The notes below the pieces were generated by a model. The model made no database searches. It had not been told where the DNA came from and worked only from the letters and a program-made list of their open reading frames with translations. From positions 1-35,112 of the forward strand of contig CAMFLH010000018.1 of NCBI GenBank assembly GCA_945957295.1: a DNA stretch of 35,112 bases. The letters are read 5' to 3'. Both the position numbers and the translations under genes were made by a program. Positions 1 through 8,485 of the stretch are shown piece after piece (positions within the stretch are counted from its first letter, which is position 1; each line of letters starts with the position of its first letter). The stretch comes from an uncultured Uliginosibacterium sp. (lineage in GTDB: Bacteria > Pseudomonadota > Gammaproteobacteria > Burkholderiales > Rhodocyclaceae).

Positions 1-1
1 A

Positions 2-208
2 CTCTGCCAGCGCATCGCGCTGCAGGTGCCTGACTTCACCTTCCTCGAAGCCCCGCTCGGCAAGGACCCAGATCAGCGCAACTACATCGTCTCGAACGAG
101 AAAGTGGAGGCCACCGGTTACCGCACCGCCTACACGCTCGACGATGGCATCCGCGAGCTGATCAAGGGCTACCAGATGCTGAAGAACACGCAGTACGGCA
201 ATGTCTGA
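2..208 (+). CDS. NAD-dependent epimerase/dehydratase, C-terminal fragment
   Basis: The reading frame is open from the left edge and ends in TGA at 206-208, so only the last 68 or so residues are seen. The tail, with its NYIVSNEKVEATG stretch followed by TLDDGIRELIKGY, resembles the C-terminus of extended SDR sugar-nucleotide epimerases/dehydratases, in which this part closes over the sugar nucleotide. The Rossmann domain and catalytic Tyr-Lys pair would lie upstream, so the substrate cannot be assigned. The GTG at 26 is internal and not a likely start. Its stop overlaps the NUDIX start by 8 bp, so it appears to be part of the long sugar operon that follows. The family call is reasonable; the exact reaction is unknown. 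Confidence 0.7.
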   Translation, partial: LCQRIALQVPDFTFLEAPLGKDPDQRNYIVSNEKVEATGYRTAYTLDDGIRELIKGYQMLKNTQYGNV

Positions 209-776
209 TACGCCTATCACCCTCCTCGCCCGTCGCGAAATCGCGCAGAACACGGTCTACCGCATCTGCTTCGATCACATTCGCAGCTCCAACGGCGAGG
301 AGGTCGGCAATTTCCTGGCCGTTGTGCCCAATGCGCTGGGGGCCGATCAACTCGGTGGCGTGTGCGTGCTCCCGCTGGCCGTCGGCAAGGTCGGGCTGCT
401 GAAAGTCTGGCGGCACCCGCTCGGGCGCAGCGGCTACGAAATTCCGCGCGGCTTCATTGACCAGGGCGAATCGGCCCTGGCCGCCGCGCAACGCGAACTG
501 GTGGAAGAAACCGGCATCGTCATCGACGCAACACACCTTGAACCGCTCGGGTACTTCACGCCCGAAGCGGCGCTGCTGCAGGCGCGCGTCGCGCTGTTCG
601 TGGCGCACCTGCCGGGGGCCTTTGGCGCTGCCGGCCCCGAGATGGGCCACACCGGCTTCGACTGGCTGCCGGAGGCCGAGGTCCAAGCAATGCTGGCCCG
701 CGGCGACATCGAAGATCCTGCGACCAATATCGCTTGGCTGCGCTACTCGCTGAAGAAGGGAAGCCAGCATGGCTGA
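201..776 (+). CDS. NUDIX hydrolase
   Basis: This 191-residue protein has a perfect Nudix box near residues 86-108, reading G-x5-E-x7-R-E-L-V-E-E-T-G-I. The box binds the divalent metal that cleaves a nucleoside diphosphate linked to a moiety X. Length and layout fit ADP-sugar pyrophosphatase-like NUDIX proteins, but the substrate cannot be read from the sequence. The ATG at 201 overlaps the end of the epimerase gene by 8 bp and the stop overlaps the radical SAM start by 8 bp, so translation is probably coupled. In this context it may hydrolyse a nucleotide sugar or clear a side product; that is inference. Confidence 0.88.
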   Translation: MSDTPITLLARREIAQNTVYRICFDHIRSSNGEEVGNFLAVVPNALGADQLGGVCVLPLAVGKVGLLKVWRHPLGRSGYEIPRGFIDQGESALAAAQRELVEETGIVIDATHLEPLGYFTPEAALLQARVALFVAHLPGAFGAAGPEMGHTGFDWLPEAEVQAMLARGDIEDPATNIAWLRYSLKKGSQHG

Positions 777-2262
777 CACCATCGACGTCCTGCTGATCAA
801 TCCGGGTGACCACCGCGGCACCTATCAGGGCCTCGGCGAGACGATCGCGGCGATCGAACCGCCGGTGTTCGCCGGCCTGTTCGCCACCTACCTGCGCAAG
901 AAGGGCAAGCGCGTCGCGATCTACGACGTGCCGGCCACCCGTGAATCCGCCGAACAGGCGGTTACGAACATGCTGGCGCAGTACGCCCCAAAGCTCGTGG
1001 TGCTGGTGGTGTACGGCCTGCAGCCCTCCGCCTCCACCCAGAACATGCCCTCGGCCGGCAAGATCGCGCGGCTGATCAAAGCGCAGTCCGATGTGCCGGT
1101 GATGATGACCGGCACGCACCCCGCCGCCCTGCCCGACCTGACGATGCGCGAAGAGCAGGTCGACTTCGTCTGCAGCCTCGAAGGCCCAGTCACGATTCTG
1201 AAAACCGTTGAAGCGCTTGAGGCGGGCACAAGCGACTTCTCGGAAATTCCGTCGTTGTGGTGGAAGCGCGGCAAGCTGGTGATGGCGCCGCAATCGGCCG
1301 AGGCGCTGGTGGCCGATCTGGATACCGAGATGCCCGGTATCGCGTGGGATCTGCTCGACATGTCGCGCTACCGCGCGCACAACTGGCATTGCTTCGACCA
1401 CATCTACCAACGCACGCCCTACGCGTCGATCCACACCAGCCTCGGGTGCCCGTTCAAGTGCAACTTCTGTTGCATCAACGCGCCCTTCGGCAAGAACGCC
1501 TACCGCATGTGGAGCCCCGAAACCGTGGTCGCCGAAATCGACCATCTGGTGAAGACCTACGGGGTCAAGAACATCAAGTTCGTCGACGAGATGTTCGTGC
1601 TCAACCGCCGCCACGTCGAAGGCATTTGCGACCTGCTGATCGAACGCGGCTACGACCTCAACATCTGGGCCTACGCGCGCGTCGACACGGTGAAAGACGA
1701 CATGCTCGGCAAGCTGCGCGCCGCCGGCTTCAACTGGCTGTGCCTGGGCATCGAGAGCGGCAGTGAGCATGTGCGCGACGGCGCCGAGAAGTCTTTCGGC
1801 TCCGACGAGATCATCGACATCGTGCGCAAGATCCAGTCGCACGGCATTCGCGTGATGGGCAACTACATCTTCGGCCTGCCCGACGACACGCACGAATCAA
1901 TGCAGGCCACGCTTGACCTCGCACTGGAACTGAACTGCGAGTTCGCCAACTTCTATTCGGCCATGGCCTACCCGGGCTCGCAGCTCTACACGCTGGCGCA
2001 GCGTGAAGGCATTGCCCTTCCGCCGCACTGGGGCGCGTACTCGCAGCACGCCTGGGACACGATGCCGCTCGCCAACAAGGCACTGAGCGCGGCCGAGATC
2101 CTGGCCTTCCGCGACCAGGCCTTCAACACCTACTTCAGCTCGCCGCGCTACCGCGACATGGTGCGCGAGAAGTTCGGCCAACCGGTGCTCGATCATCTCG
2201 ACGAAGTGCTATCGATCAAGCTGCGTCGCAAGCTGCTCGAAGAAGCGCCGGTTACGGCCTGA
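769..2262 (+). CDS. Cobalamin-binding-type radical SAM protein
   Basis: This 497-residue protein starts with a Rossmann-like cobalamin-binding-type domain (roughly residues 5-150). A radical SAM barrel follows, with the CxxxCxxC cluster motif at Cys227, Cys231 and Cys234; Cys235 is an extra adjacent cysteine. The stretch LGIESGSE in the barrel and a helical C-terminal region are typical of B12-radical SAM proteins. Members include methyltransferases acting on unactivated carbons, ring-contracting enzymes and others, so the reaction is open. It lies between a NUDIX gene and a split transketolase, so modification of a sugar or its precursor is the natural hypothesis. The start at 769 overlaps the NUDIX stop and the stop precedes the next start by 10 bp. 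Confidence 0.87.
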   Translation: MADTIDVLLINPGDHRGTYQGLGETIAAIEPPVFAGLFATYLRKKGKRVAIYDVPATRESAEQAVTNMLAQYAPKLVVLVVYGLQPSASTQNMPSAGKIARLIKAQSDVPVMMTGTHPAALPDLTMREEQVDFVCSLEGPVTILKTVEALEAGTSDFSEIPSLWWKRGKLVMAPQSAEALVADLDTEMPGIAWDLLDMSRYRAHNWHCFDHIYQRTPYASIHTSLGCPFKCNFCCINAPFGKNAYRMWSPETVVAEIDHLVKTYGVKNIKFVDEMFVLNRRHVEGICDLLIERGYDLNIWAYARVDTVKDDMLGKLRAAGFNWLCLGIESGSEHVRDGAEKSFGSDEIIDIVRKIQSHGIRVMGNYIFGLPDDTHESMQATLDLALELNCEFANFYSAMAYPGSQLYTLAQREGIALPPHWGAYSQHAWDTMPLANKALSAAEILAFRDQAFNTYFSSPRYRDMVREKFGQPVLDHLDEVLSIKLRRKLLEEAPVTA

Positions 2263-2272
2263 GGAGATGCAC

Positions 2273-3127
2273 ATGAACGCCCGAGCCGAATTCCTCAATC
2301 CCGCCACGCGGGCGCAGGCGCTTGCTGACAAGGCGCGCTGGGTGCGCGAGCAGACGCTGGCGATTCATCGCCGCGCGCCGGAAACGCGCGTCGCATCGTC
2401 GCTGTCCGCCGTCGAGTTGCTGACGGTGCTGTACTACGGCGGTATCGCGTGCACTACGCCCGACGAACCGCTGCACGACGATCGCGACCGCATCATCATC
2501 AGCAAGGGGCACGGTTCGATCTGCCTGTACCCGATCCTCGCCGATCGCGGTTACTTCCCGCTCGCGGCGCTGGAAACCGTGTGCAAACCCGGCAGCTTCC
2601 TGGGCGGCATTCCGGACCCGATCATCCCCGGTTACGAGACGATCAACGGCTCGTTGGGGCATGGTCTCGGCGTCGGCAGCGGCACCGCGCTGGCGCTTCG
2701 CACCAAGGGCAAGCCGCAGCGAACGTTCGTGCTGCTGGGCGACGGGGAGCTCAACGAAGGCGCGGTGTGGGAAGCGGTGATGTTTGCCGCCCACCATCAG
2801 TTAAAGAACCTGATCGCGATGGTCGACTGCAACGGCCGCCAGATGCTCGGCTACACCGAGAACGTCGTGAACCTCGGCCCGCTCGACGCCAAGTTCGCCG
2901 CATTCGGCTGGCAGACGCACACCGTGGAGGATGGTCACGACGTAGCGCAACTGCTTGCCGGTTTCGAAGCGCTGCTCGCATCCGATTCGCCACAACCCAA
3001 AGTGCTGATTGCCAACACCCTGAAAGGCAAGGGCGTCGCCTCGCTCGAAAGCTCACCACTGGCGCATGTGATGGGGGTCGGCCGCGCGGAGATCGACGCC
3101 ATCCTCGGTGACGGAGGTGCGCAATGA
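2273..3127 (+). CDS. Transketolase, N-terminal (ThDP-binding) subunit
   Basis: The 284-residue product matches the N-terminal half of transketolase. The thiamine diphosphate motif GDGELNEG begins near residue 156 and closes with Asn187; KGHGS at residues 78-82 and GSLGHGLG at 127-134 line the active site. An ATG at 2267 lies in frame, but GAGGAG at 2261-2266 abuts it and is spaced 6 nt from the ATG at 2273, so 2273 is preferred. The gene overlaps the C-terminal subunit gene by 4 bp (ATGA), which suits a stoichiometric two-subunit enzyme. Split transketolases occur in archaea, many bacteria and some sugar-biosynthesis clusters. Here it probably moves a ketol unit onto an aldose or other aldehyde; acceptor unknown. 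Confidence 0.9.
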   Translation: MNARAEFLNPATRAQALADKARWVREQTLAIHRRAPETRVASSLSAVELLTVLYYGGIACTTPDEPLHDDRDRIIISKGHGSICLYPILADRGYFPLAALETVCKPGSFLGGIPDPIIPGYETINGSLGHGLGVGSGTALALRTKGKPQRTFVLLGDGELNEGAVWEAVMFAAHHQLKNLIAMVDCNGRQMLGYTENVVNLGPLDAKFAAFGWQTHTVEDGHDVAQLLAGFEALLASDSPQPKVLIANTLKGKGVASLESSPLAHVMGVGRAEIDAILGDGGAQ

Positions 3128-4062
3128 AAACCACGATGCGCGACACCTTCCTCGCGACGGTGCTCGAAGAAATGCGGGCTTCACCGGACGTCGTGCTGCT
3201 ATCGGCCGACTTCGGCGCACCCGCCATCGACGCTATCCGCGCCGAGTTCCCGGACCGCTTCGTTAACGTCGGCATCGCCGAACAGAACCTGATCAACCTC
3301 GCGACCGGCTTCGCACTCGAAGGCTTCTGCGTGATCGGTTACGCGATCGCGCCCTTCATTACGATGCGCTGCTTCGAGCAGATCCGCGTGAGCCTCGCGA
3401 TCCTCTCGCAACTGCGGCCGATGAATGTGACGCTGGTCGGCGTCGGCGCCGGTTTCAGCTACGACGTCTCGGGGCCTACGCACCACTGCATCGAAGATCT
3501 TGCAGTGATGTCGGCCTTGCCGAATCTATCGGTGTATTCGCTTAGCGACCACACGCAGGCGCCCCTTTTGGCGAAGCACTGTCTTGCCACGCCGGGCATC
3601 AAATACCTGCGCTTTGACGCCAAGCCGCACGAGCCGGTGTGCGACGTTGGAAACGATGGGCTGATCGAACGCGGCTTCCGCGTGCTCAACAGCGGGCGCG
3701 ACCTTGCCATCGTCAGCACCGGCTATATGAGCCATGTGGCCTGGAGCCTGCTGCCCGAACTGCGCGCCGAGGGCATCGACCCGTTGTTGATTGACCTCGT
3801 CGCCTACAACTGTGTCGACACCACGGCGCTCGAAGCCGAACTCGCTCATGCGCCGCGTACGCTGCTGCTGCAGGAGGCGGTGCTTGACCGCAGCATCGAG
3901 AACAGCTTGCGTCGCATGGCCGGCGGCAAGCTCGAAGCAATGGGCGTCGGTGATCGCTACATCTTCGAGATCGGCTCGCGCGACCAGATTCACGACGCCG
4001 CCGGTATCGGCCGCGCGCAGGTGCTCGATCGCATCCTGCAACGTCACGCGGCGCTCGCCTGA
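3124..4062 (+). CDS. Transketolase, C-terminal (pyrimidine-binding) subunit
   Basis: This 312-residue protein corresponds to the pyrimidine-binding and C-terminal domains of transketolase. VNVGIAEQNLINLATGFALEG (near residues 47-67) contains the conserved Glu of the AEQN motif that activates the thiazolium ring of ThDP, and GPTHHCIEDLAVMSALPNL is a second typical block. The transketolase C-terminal domain follows from about residue 180. It starts inside the stop of the N-terminal subunit (4 bp overlap), and the two together make about 596 residues, somewhat shorter than single-chain transketolases of about 660. Location in a nucleotide-sugar operon argues for a dedicated biosynthetic role rather than the pentose phosphate pathway. 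Confidence 0.9.
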   Translation: MKTTMRDTFLATVLEEMRASPDVVLLSADFGAPAIDAIRAEFPDRFVNVGIAEQNLINLATGFALEGFCVIGYAIAPFITMRCFEQIRVSLAILSQLRPMNVTLVGVGAGFSYDVSGPTHHCIEDLAVMSALPNLSVYSLSDHTQAPLLAKHCLATPGIKYLRFDAKPHEPVCDVGNDGLIERGFRVLNSGRDLAIVSTGYMSHVAWSLLPELRAEGIDPLLIDLVAYNCVDTTALEAELAHAPRTLLLQEAVLDRSIENSLRRMAGGKLEAMGVGDRYIFEIGSRDQIHDAAGIGRAQVLDRILQRHAALA

Positions 4063-4072
4063 GGGGACTGCC

Positions 4073-5077
4073 ATGATCATCTGCCGGACCCCCCTGCGCA
4101 TCTCCTTCTTCGGCGGCGGCACCGACTATCCGGTGTGGTACCGCGAACACGGCGGCAAGGTTCTCAGCACCTCGATCAACAAGTACAGCTTCATCACGCT
4201 GCGCTACCTGCCACCCTTCTTCGACTACAAGTACCGAATCCGCTACTACAAGCGCGAAGAGGTGAATTGCCTCGACGACATCAAGCACCCGGCGATTCGC
4301 GAGTGCCTGCGCTACATGGGCATCGAGCGTGGCATCGACATCGTGCACCACGGCGATCTGCCCGCGATGTCGGGGCTCGGATCGAGTTCGAGCTTCACCG
4401 TTGGCATGCTGCACAGCCTGCATGCGCTCACCCACAGCATGCCGACCAAGCGAGAGCTGGCGGTGAAGGCGATCCACATCGAGCAGAACGTGCTCGGCGA
4501 ACAGGTCGGCTCACAGGACCAGACGGCTGCCGCCTTCGGCGGGCTCAACCTGATCCACTTCGGTGGCCAGCAGGAGGTGATGGTCGAACCCGTGATTCTG
4601 TCGGCCTCCCGCCTCGCTGATCTGCAGAAGCACATGCTGCTGTTCTTCACCGGCTTGCAACGTCAGGCGAGCGAGATCGCCGCCGAGCAGGTGAAGGCCA
4701 CGCCGAAGAAAGCCAGCGAGTTGTCGCGGATGAGCGAAATCGTTGACGATTCGGTGCGGATTCTCGTCAATGTGGATCAGCCGATCACCGATCTCGGCCG
4801 TTTGCTCGACGAGCAATGGCGAGTGAAGAAGCAACTGTCGCACCTGATCAGCACCAACACGATCGACCAGATCTACGAAGCCGGCATCAAGGCCGGCGCC
4901 GCCGGCGGCAAGCTGCTGGGTGCAGGCGGCGGCGGTTTCATGCTGTTCATTGCCGAGCCCGAGCGCCATGCAGCGATCCGCGAGGCGCTCAAGCATCTGC
5001 TGTGCGTGCCGTTCCGCTTCGACACGCAAGGCAGCCAGATCGTCTACTACGCACCCTTCGATGATGAACTCGCCTGA
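4073..5077 (+). CDS. hddA: GHMP-family sugar kinase, D-glycero-D-manno-heptose 7-phosphate kinase-like
   Basis: This 334-residue protein starts RTPLRISFFGGGTDYP, the signature of HddA-type heptose 7-phosphate kinases. It has the GHMP phosphate-binding loop PAMSGLGSSSS at about residues 97-107 and a C-terminal glycine-rich GGKLLGAGGGGF motif. HddA phosphorylates C1 of heptose 7-phosphate to give the 1,7-bisphosphate in GDP-heptose synthesis. The next two genes resemble the later steps (GmhB and HddC), which supports the call. An open frame extends upstream of 4073, but the ATG there has a GAGGGG ribosome site 7 nt before it and matches the family start. The isomerase GmhA is not in the window. 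Related kinases act on other sugars, so the substrate is provisional. Confidence 0.82.
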   Translation: MIICRTPLRISFFGGGTDYPVWYREHGGKVLSTSINKYSFITLRYLPPFFDYKYRIRYYKREEVNCLDDIKHPAIRECLRYMGIERGIDIVHHGDLPAMSGLGSSSSFTVGMLHSLHALTHSMPTKRELAVKAIHIEQNVLGEQVGSQDQTAAAFGGLNLIHFGGQQEVMVEPVILSASRLADLQKHMLLFFTGLQRQASEIAAEQVKATPKKASELSRMSEIVDDSVRILVNVDQPITDLGRLLDEQWRVKKQLSHLISTNTIDQIYEAGIKAGAAGGKLLGAGGGGFMLFIAEPERHAAIREALKHLLCVPFRFDTQGSQIVYYAPFDDELA

Positions 5078-5792
5078 GCTTGCCGGTATCGACGCGCTTG
5101 TGCTGGCCGGCGGCCTCGGCACCCGCTTGCGCAGCGTAGTTGCTGACCGCCAGAAGGCCTTTGCGAACGTCGCGAACGAACCGTTCGCCGCGCGCATCTT
5201 CCGCCAGCTACGCCATGCCGGTGTGCGGCGGATCGTGTTTGCACTCGGTCATCTCGCCGATTCGGCTGCCCCTATCCTCGATCAGTGGCGTTGCGAGCGT
5301 GGCCCGGAGATCCTTGCGTCGATTGAACCAACGCCGCTCGGCACCGGCGGTGCCCTGCGCCACGCGCTGCCGTTGCTTCGCAGCAGCACGGTCCTGGTGT
5401 TGAACGGCGATTCCTACGTCGATGCCGATCTGACCGCGCTGCTTGCCACGCACCGCGCCGCACGCGCAGCCATCACGCTCAGCGCGGTGCAGGTCACCGA
5501 CGTATCGCGCTATGGGGCGCTGGAGTTCGATCGCGACGGTCGCCACGTCAGCGCCTTCCATGAAAAGCAGGCAAGCGGCGGCTGTGGCTGGATCAACGCC
5601 GGCATCTACCTGATCGAGCGCGAAGTACTCGCAGCGATACCCGAAGCTAGTGCGGTCTCGCTCGAACGCGAAGTGTTCCCTCTCTACACCGACGGTCGGA
5701 TCGCGGCACGCTGCGAATCCCGCCCTTTCATCGATATCGGCACACCGGAGACCTACGCCGCGGGGGCCGATTTCTTCGCGCGCGTCGCATGA
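5061..5792 (+). CDS. hddC: Sugar-1-phosphate nucleotidyltransferase, HddC-like
   Basis: The 243-residue product has the nucleotidyltransferase signature LAGGLGTRLRS near residues 16-26, followed by a conserved Lys (DRQKAFANV). The usual Pro before that Lys is Gln here. LNGDSYVDADL is the metal- and sugar-phosphate-binding block and GWINAGIYL the substrate-binding block. In the GDP-heptose pathway HddC transfers GMP to D-glycero-D-manno-heptose 1-phosphate. The family also includes mannose-1-phosphate and glucose-1-phosphate enzymes, so the nucleotide and sugar are inferred from neighbours. ATGs at 5061 and 5064 are both possible; 5061 gives a 17 bp overlap with the kinase gene. The stop overlaps the phosphatase start in an ATGA. 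Confidence 0.8.
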   Translation: MMNSPELAGIDALVLAGGLGTRLRSVVADRQKAFANVANEPFAARIFRQLRHAGVRRIVFALGHLADSAAPILDQWRCERGPEILASIEPTPLGTGGALRHALPLLRSSTVLVLNGDSYVDADLTALLATHRAARAAITLSAVQVTDVSRYGALEFDRDGRHVSAFHEKQASGGCGWINAGIYLIEREVLAAIPEASAVSLEREVFPLYTDGRIAARCESRPFIDIGTPETYAAGADFFARVA

Positions 5793-6367
5793 ACCATCGC
5801 AACGCCCTGTTCCTCGATCGCGATGGCGTGATCAACGAAGACCCGGGCTACGTACATCGCGCCGAAGACGTGCGCTTCATCCCCGGCATCTTCGAGCTGG
5901 CGCGCGCCGCGCACGCGAGGGCCTACCAGATTGTCGTCGTGACCAACCAGGCCGGGATCGGCCGCGGCTACTTCAGCGAAGCGCAGTTCGATGCACTGAT
6001 GCAGTGGATGCGGGCGCAATTCGCCGAAGCTGGCGCGCCGCTGTCGGCGGTGTATCACTGCCCCAGTCATCCGGAGCACGGGATCGGTGAGTACCGCCGC
6101 GAATCGCCGGATCGCAAGCCTGCCCCCGGCATGCTGTTCCGCGCACGCGACGATCTCGGTATCACGCTCGCCACGTCGATCCTGATCGGTGACAAACTGA
6201 GTGACACCGAGGCCGGAGCCAGAGCGGGCGTCGGCCACCGGCTGTTGTACGATCCGCTGCACAGCGCGCCGGATGATCCGCACGCCAGCGCACGGATCGC
6301 TCACCTCACCGACGCTATCGATTATTTGCTGCCCCATGCATCCCGACACCAGCTTCAACCTGAGTGA
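5789..6367 (+). CDS. gmhB: HAD phosphatase, D-glycero-D-manno-heptose 1,7-bisphosphate 7-phosphatase-like
   Basis: This 192-residue HAD-IIIA enzyme begins FLDRDGVIN with the nucleophile Asp10 and general acid Asp12. VVVTNQAGIGRG (HAD motif II) and IGDKLSDTEAG (motif IV) follow in order. The family removes the C7 phosphate from heptose bisphosphate. The structural zinc site looks degenerate: where E. coli GmhB has Cys92, His94, Cys107 and Cys109, this protein has Cys91, Ser93, Ser106 and Asp108 in the segment CPSHPEHG...RRESPDRKP. It starts in an ATGA overlap with the nucleotidyltransferase and its 3' end overlaps the SDR gene by 32 bp. The heptose assignment depends on context. Confidence 0.85.
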   Translation: MNHRNALFLDRDGVINEDPGYVHRAEDVRFIPGIFELARAAHARAYQIVVVTNQAGIGRGYFSEAQFDALMQWMRAQFAEAGAPLSAVYHCPSHPEHGIGEYRRESPDRKPAPGMLFRARDDLGITLATSILIGDKLSDTEAGARAGVGHRLLYDPLHSAPDDPHASARIAHLTDAIDYLLPHASRHQLQPE

Positions 6368-7097
6368 GCGTGTAGCACTCGTAACCGGCGCCACCGGCGG
6401 CATCGGCGGCGCCATCGCGCGCAAGCTGATGATGCACGGTGCCCGCGTCGCGCTCGCGTCACGCAGCGCCGAGCGACTCGCCGCGCAGGTAGAGGCACTG
6501 CGGACTGAGGGCTTCGCCCCGCTGACCACACTGGCCTACGACCTTGATGATCCAGCGGCGATCGCAGCCGCCCTGAAGGGTTTTGCCAACACCTACAAGC
6601 GCATGGACATCCTGATCAACGCCGGCGGCATCATGCAGGACGCGCCGCTCGGCATGATCAGCGCCGACGCCATCGACCACACCCTGCAGGTCAACGTCGC
6701 CGCCACGATTCACCACATGCAGTACGCGGCGCGGCTGATGGCGCGGCATGGCAGCGGCAGCATCATCAACCTGACCAGCATCATCGGCGTGGTCGGCGGC
6801 GCGAATCAGACTTTGTATGCGGCCAGCAAGGCTGCCGTCATCGGCGCGACGAAGTCCGCCGCGCGCGAACTCGCGCCTAAACACATCCGCGTGAACGCCA
6901 TCGCACCGGGCTTCATCGACACAGCGATGACCGCGCACTACAACGATGCGGTTCGCGCACGCGTCATTGCCAACATTGGCATGGGTCGCCCCGGTAGCGC
7001 AGACGAAGTGGCGAACGCCGCACTATTCCTTGCGTCGGACCTTTCCGTCTATGTCACAGGCCAGGTGCTGGGTGTGGACGGCGGCATGCAGGTATGA
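6336..7097 (+). CDS. Short-chain dehydrogenase/reductase, FabG-like
   Basis: This classical 253-residue SDR has the dinucleotide-binding TGATGGIGG near the N-terminus, NAGG in the middle, an active-site Ser in INLTS, and the catalytic YAASK motif. IRVNAIAPGFIDT and the C-terminal VTGQVLGVDGGM are typical of the FabG/gluconate dehydrogenase subgroup, usually tetrameric and NAD(P)H-dependent. The ATG at 6336 begins MHPDTSFNLSERVALVTG and gives a 32 bp overlap with the phosphatase; starts further upstream would add sequence foreign to the family. The gene overlaps the acyl-AMP ligase by 4 bp. It may reduce a 3-keto group on an acyl chain or oxidise or reduce a sugar; neither can be excluded. Confidence 0.88.
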   Translation: MHPDTSFNLSERVALVTGATGGIGGAIARKLMMHGARVALASRSAERLAAQVEALRTEGFAPLTTLAYDLDDPAAIAAALKGFANTYKRMDILINAGGIMQDAPLGMISADAIDHTLQVNVAATIHHMQYAARLMARHGSGSIINLTSIIGVVGGANQTLYAASKAAVIGATKSAARELAPKHIRVNAIAPGFIDTAMTAHYNDAVRARVIANIGMGRPGSADEVANAALFLASDLSVYVTGQVLGVDGGMQV

Positions 7098-8485
7098 GCT
7101 TCTGCTTGCTCGCCGGCGACGCTGATGCGCACGCATTGCTCGTCGGCAACCCGCTGCAGACGATCACCTACGGCGCGCTCGGCGCGGCCTGCGACGGATT
7201 CAACGCGATGCTGGGCAGGCGCGAGCGCAAGCGCCTCGGTTTCCTGCTCTGCCGTAACGATGTGCCAAGCCTGACGGCCTATCTTGCGAGCTTGCGCTCA
7301 GAGGACTGCGTAGCGCTGCTTCCCGACAACCTTTCTGACGCTGCGGTTGATGGACTGCTCGAACGCTACCAGCCGGACTGGCTGCTCGGGCCCGCTGCGC
7401 GTATGCAAGACCGCGGAGGTCTCGACTGGCACGACAAGCGTTTGATTTTTCTGCCACGCGATGAGCGCCCGATCCACCCGGAGCTGGCGCTGCTGCTATC
7501 CACCTCCGGCACCACCGGCAGCCCGCGCATGGTGCGTCTGAGCTACGCGAACCTGGCTGCGAACGCAGCGTCGATCGCCGAGTATCTTGAGCTGAACAGC
7601 AGCGAGCGGCCGATCACGACGCTGCCAATGCACTACTCCTATGGGCTGTCGGTCATCAACAGCCATCTGCATGTTGGCGCGGCGCTGCTGCTGACGGATG
7701 ACGCGGTGACCACGCGGCCGTTCTGGGATCTTTTCCGCGAAGGCGGCGCGACGTCGCTGGCTGGCGTGCCCTTCACCTGGCAGATGCTGGCGCGCCTGCG
7801 CATCGAGCGAATGGCTTTGCCGACCCTGAGAACGCTGACGCAGGCCGGCGGCCGGCTGTCACCCGAGTTGACTGAACACTTCCGGCAAGTGGCCGAGGCA
7901 CAGGGCTGGCGTTTCTTCGTGATGTACGGGCAGACCGAGGCGACCGCACGTATTGCTTATCTACCGCCTGAACTGTTGGCCTCCAAACTCGGCGCCATCG
8001 GCAAGGCGATTCCCGGCGGCGCGCTGTCGGTGACCGACGAGGGCGAACTCGTCTATCGCGGCGCCAACGTCATGCTCGGCTACGCAGAGTCGCGCGACGA
8101 CCTCGCGACGGGCGACACGCTGAATGGCGTGTTGCACACCGGCGACCTCGCTCGCCAGGATAAAGACGGCATCTTCTGGCTCACCGGCCGTATCAAGCGC
8201 ATCGCCAAGGTGTTCGGCAATCGTGTGAATCTCGACGAAGTCGAGACGCTGCTCGGCAATCAACTCGGCTGCGCGGTCGCTGCGCTCGATGAAGACGACG
8301 CACTCCGCGTGGTGCTGGCCGACTCGCGCCAAGAAGCGGCTGCTCTTGAGGTGCTGCGCAGCACGCTGGGCGTGCATCCGAGCGGTTTGCGCGTTTGCAG
8401 CCTCCGCGAGTTCCCGCTGACAAGCTCCGGCAAAATGGACTACCCGGCGCTGCGCCTGCAACTGAAGGTTCACACCAATGGCTGA
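7094..8485 (+). CDS. AMP-dependent acyl synthetase/ligase
   Basis: This 463-residue adenylate-forming enzyme shows the phosphate loop STSGTTGSPR near residues 136-145, VMYGQTEAT as the A5 motif, HTGDLARQDKDGIFWLTGR as the A7/A8 region, and the catalytic C-terminal Lys in LTSSGKMDYP. It activates a carboxylic acid as acyl-AMP and passes it to CoA or a carrier thiol. At 463 residues it is shorter than usual acyl-CoA synthetases, mainly at the N-terminus. It overlaps the SDR (4 bp) and LuxE-like (8 bp) genes and so belongs to a ligase, LuxE, LuxC module. No acyl carrier protein gene is visible nearby. The acid is unknown. Confidence 0.88.
   Translation: MSFCLLAGDADAHALLVGNPLQTITYGALGAACDGFNAMLGRRERKRLGFLLCRNDVPSLTAYLASLRSEDCVALLPDNLSDAAVDGLLERYQPDWLLGPAARMQDRGGLDWHDKRLIFLPRDERPIHPELALLLSTSGTTGSPRMVRLSYANLAANAASIAEYLELNSSERPITTLPMHYSYGLSVINSHLHVGAALLLTDDAVTTRPFWDLFREGGATSLAGVPFTWQMLARLRIERMALPTLRTLTQAGGRLSPELTEHFRQVAEAQGWRFFVMYGQTEATARIAYLPPELLASKLGAIGKAIPGGALSVTDEGELVYRGANVMLGYAESRDDLATGDTLNGVLHTGDLARQDKDGIFWLTGRIKRIAKVFGNRVNLDEVETLLGNQLGCAVAALDEDDALRVVLADSRQEAAALEVLRSTLGVHPSGLRVCSLREFPLTSSGKMDYPALRLQLKVHTNG

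Noticed and set aside
556-1893. A 445-codon open frame on the minus strand across the NUDIX and radical SAM genes
   Set aside because: Both genes beneath it have clear motifs; the antisense product is His/Val/Asp-rich without domains, as expected of a GC-rich shadow.
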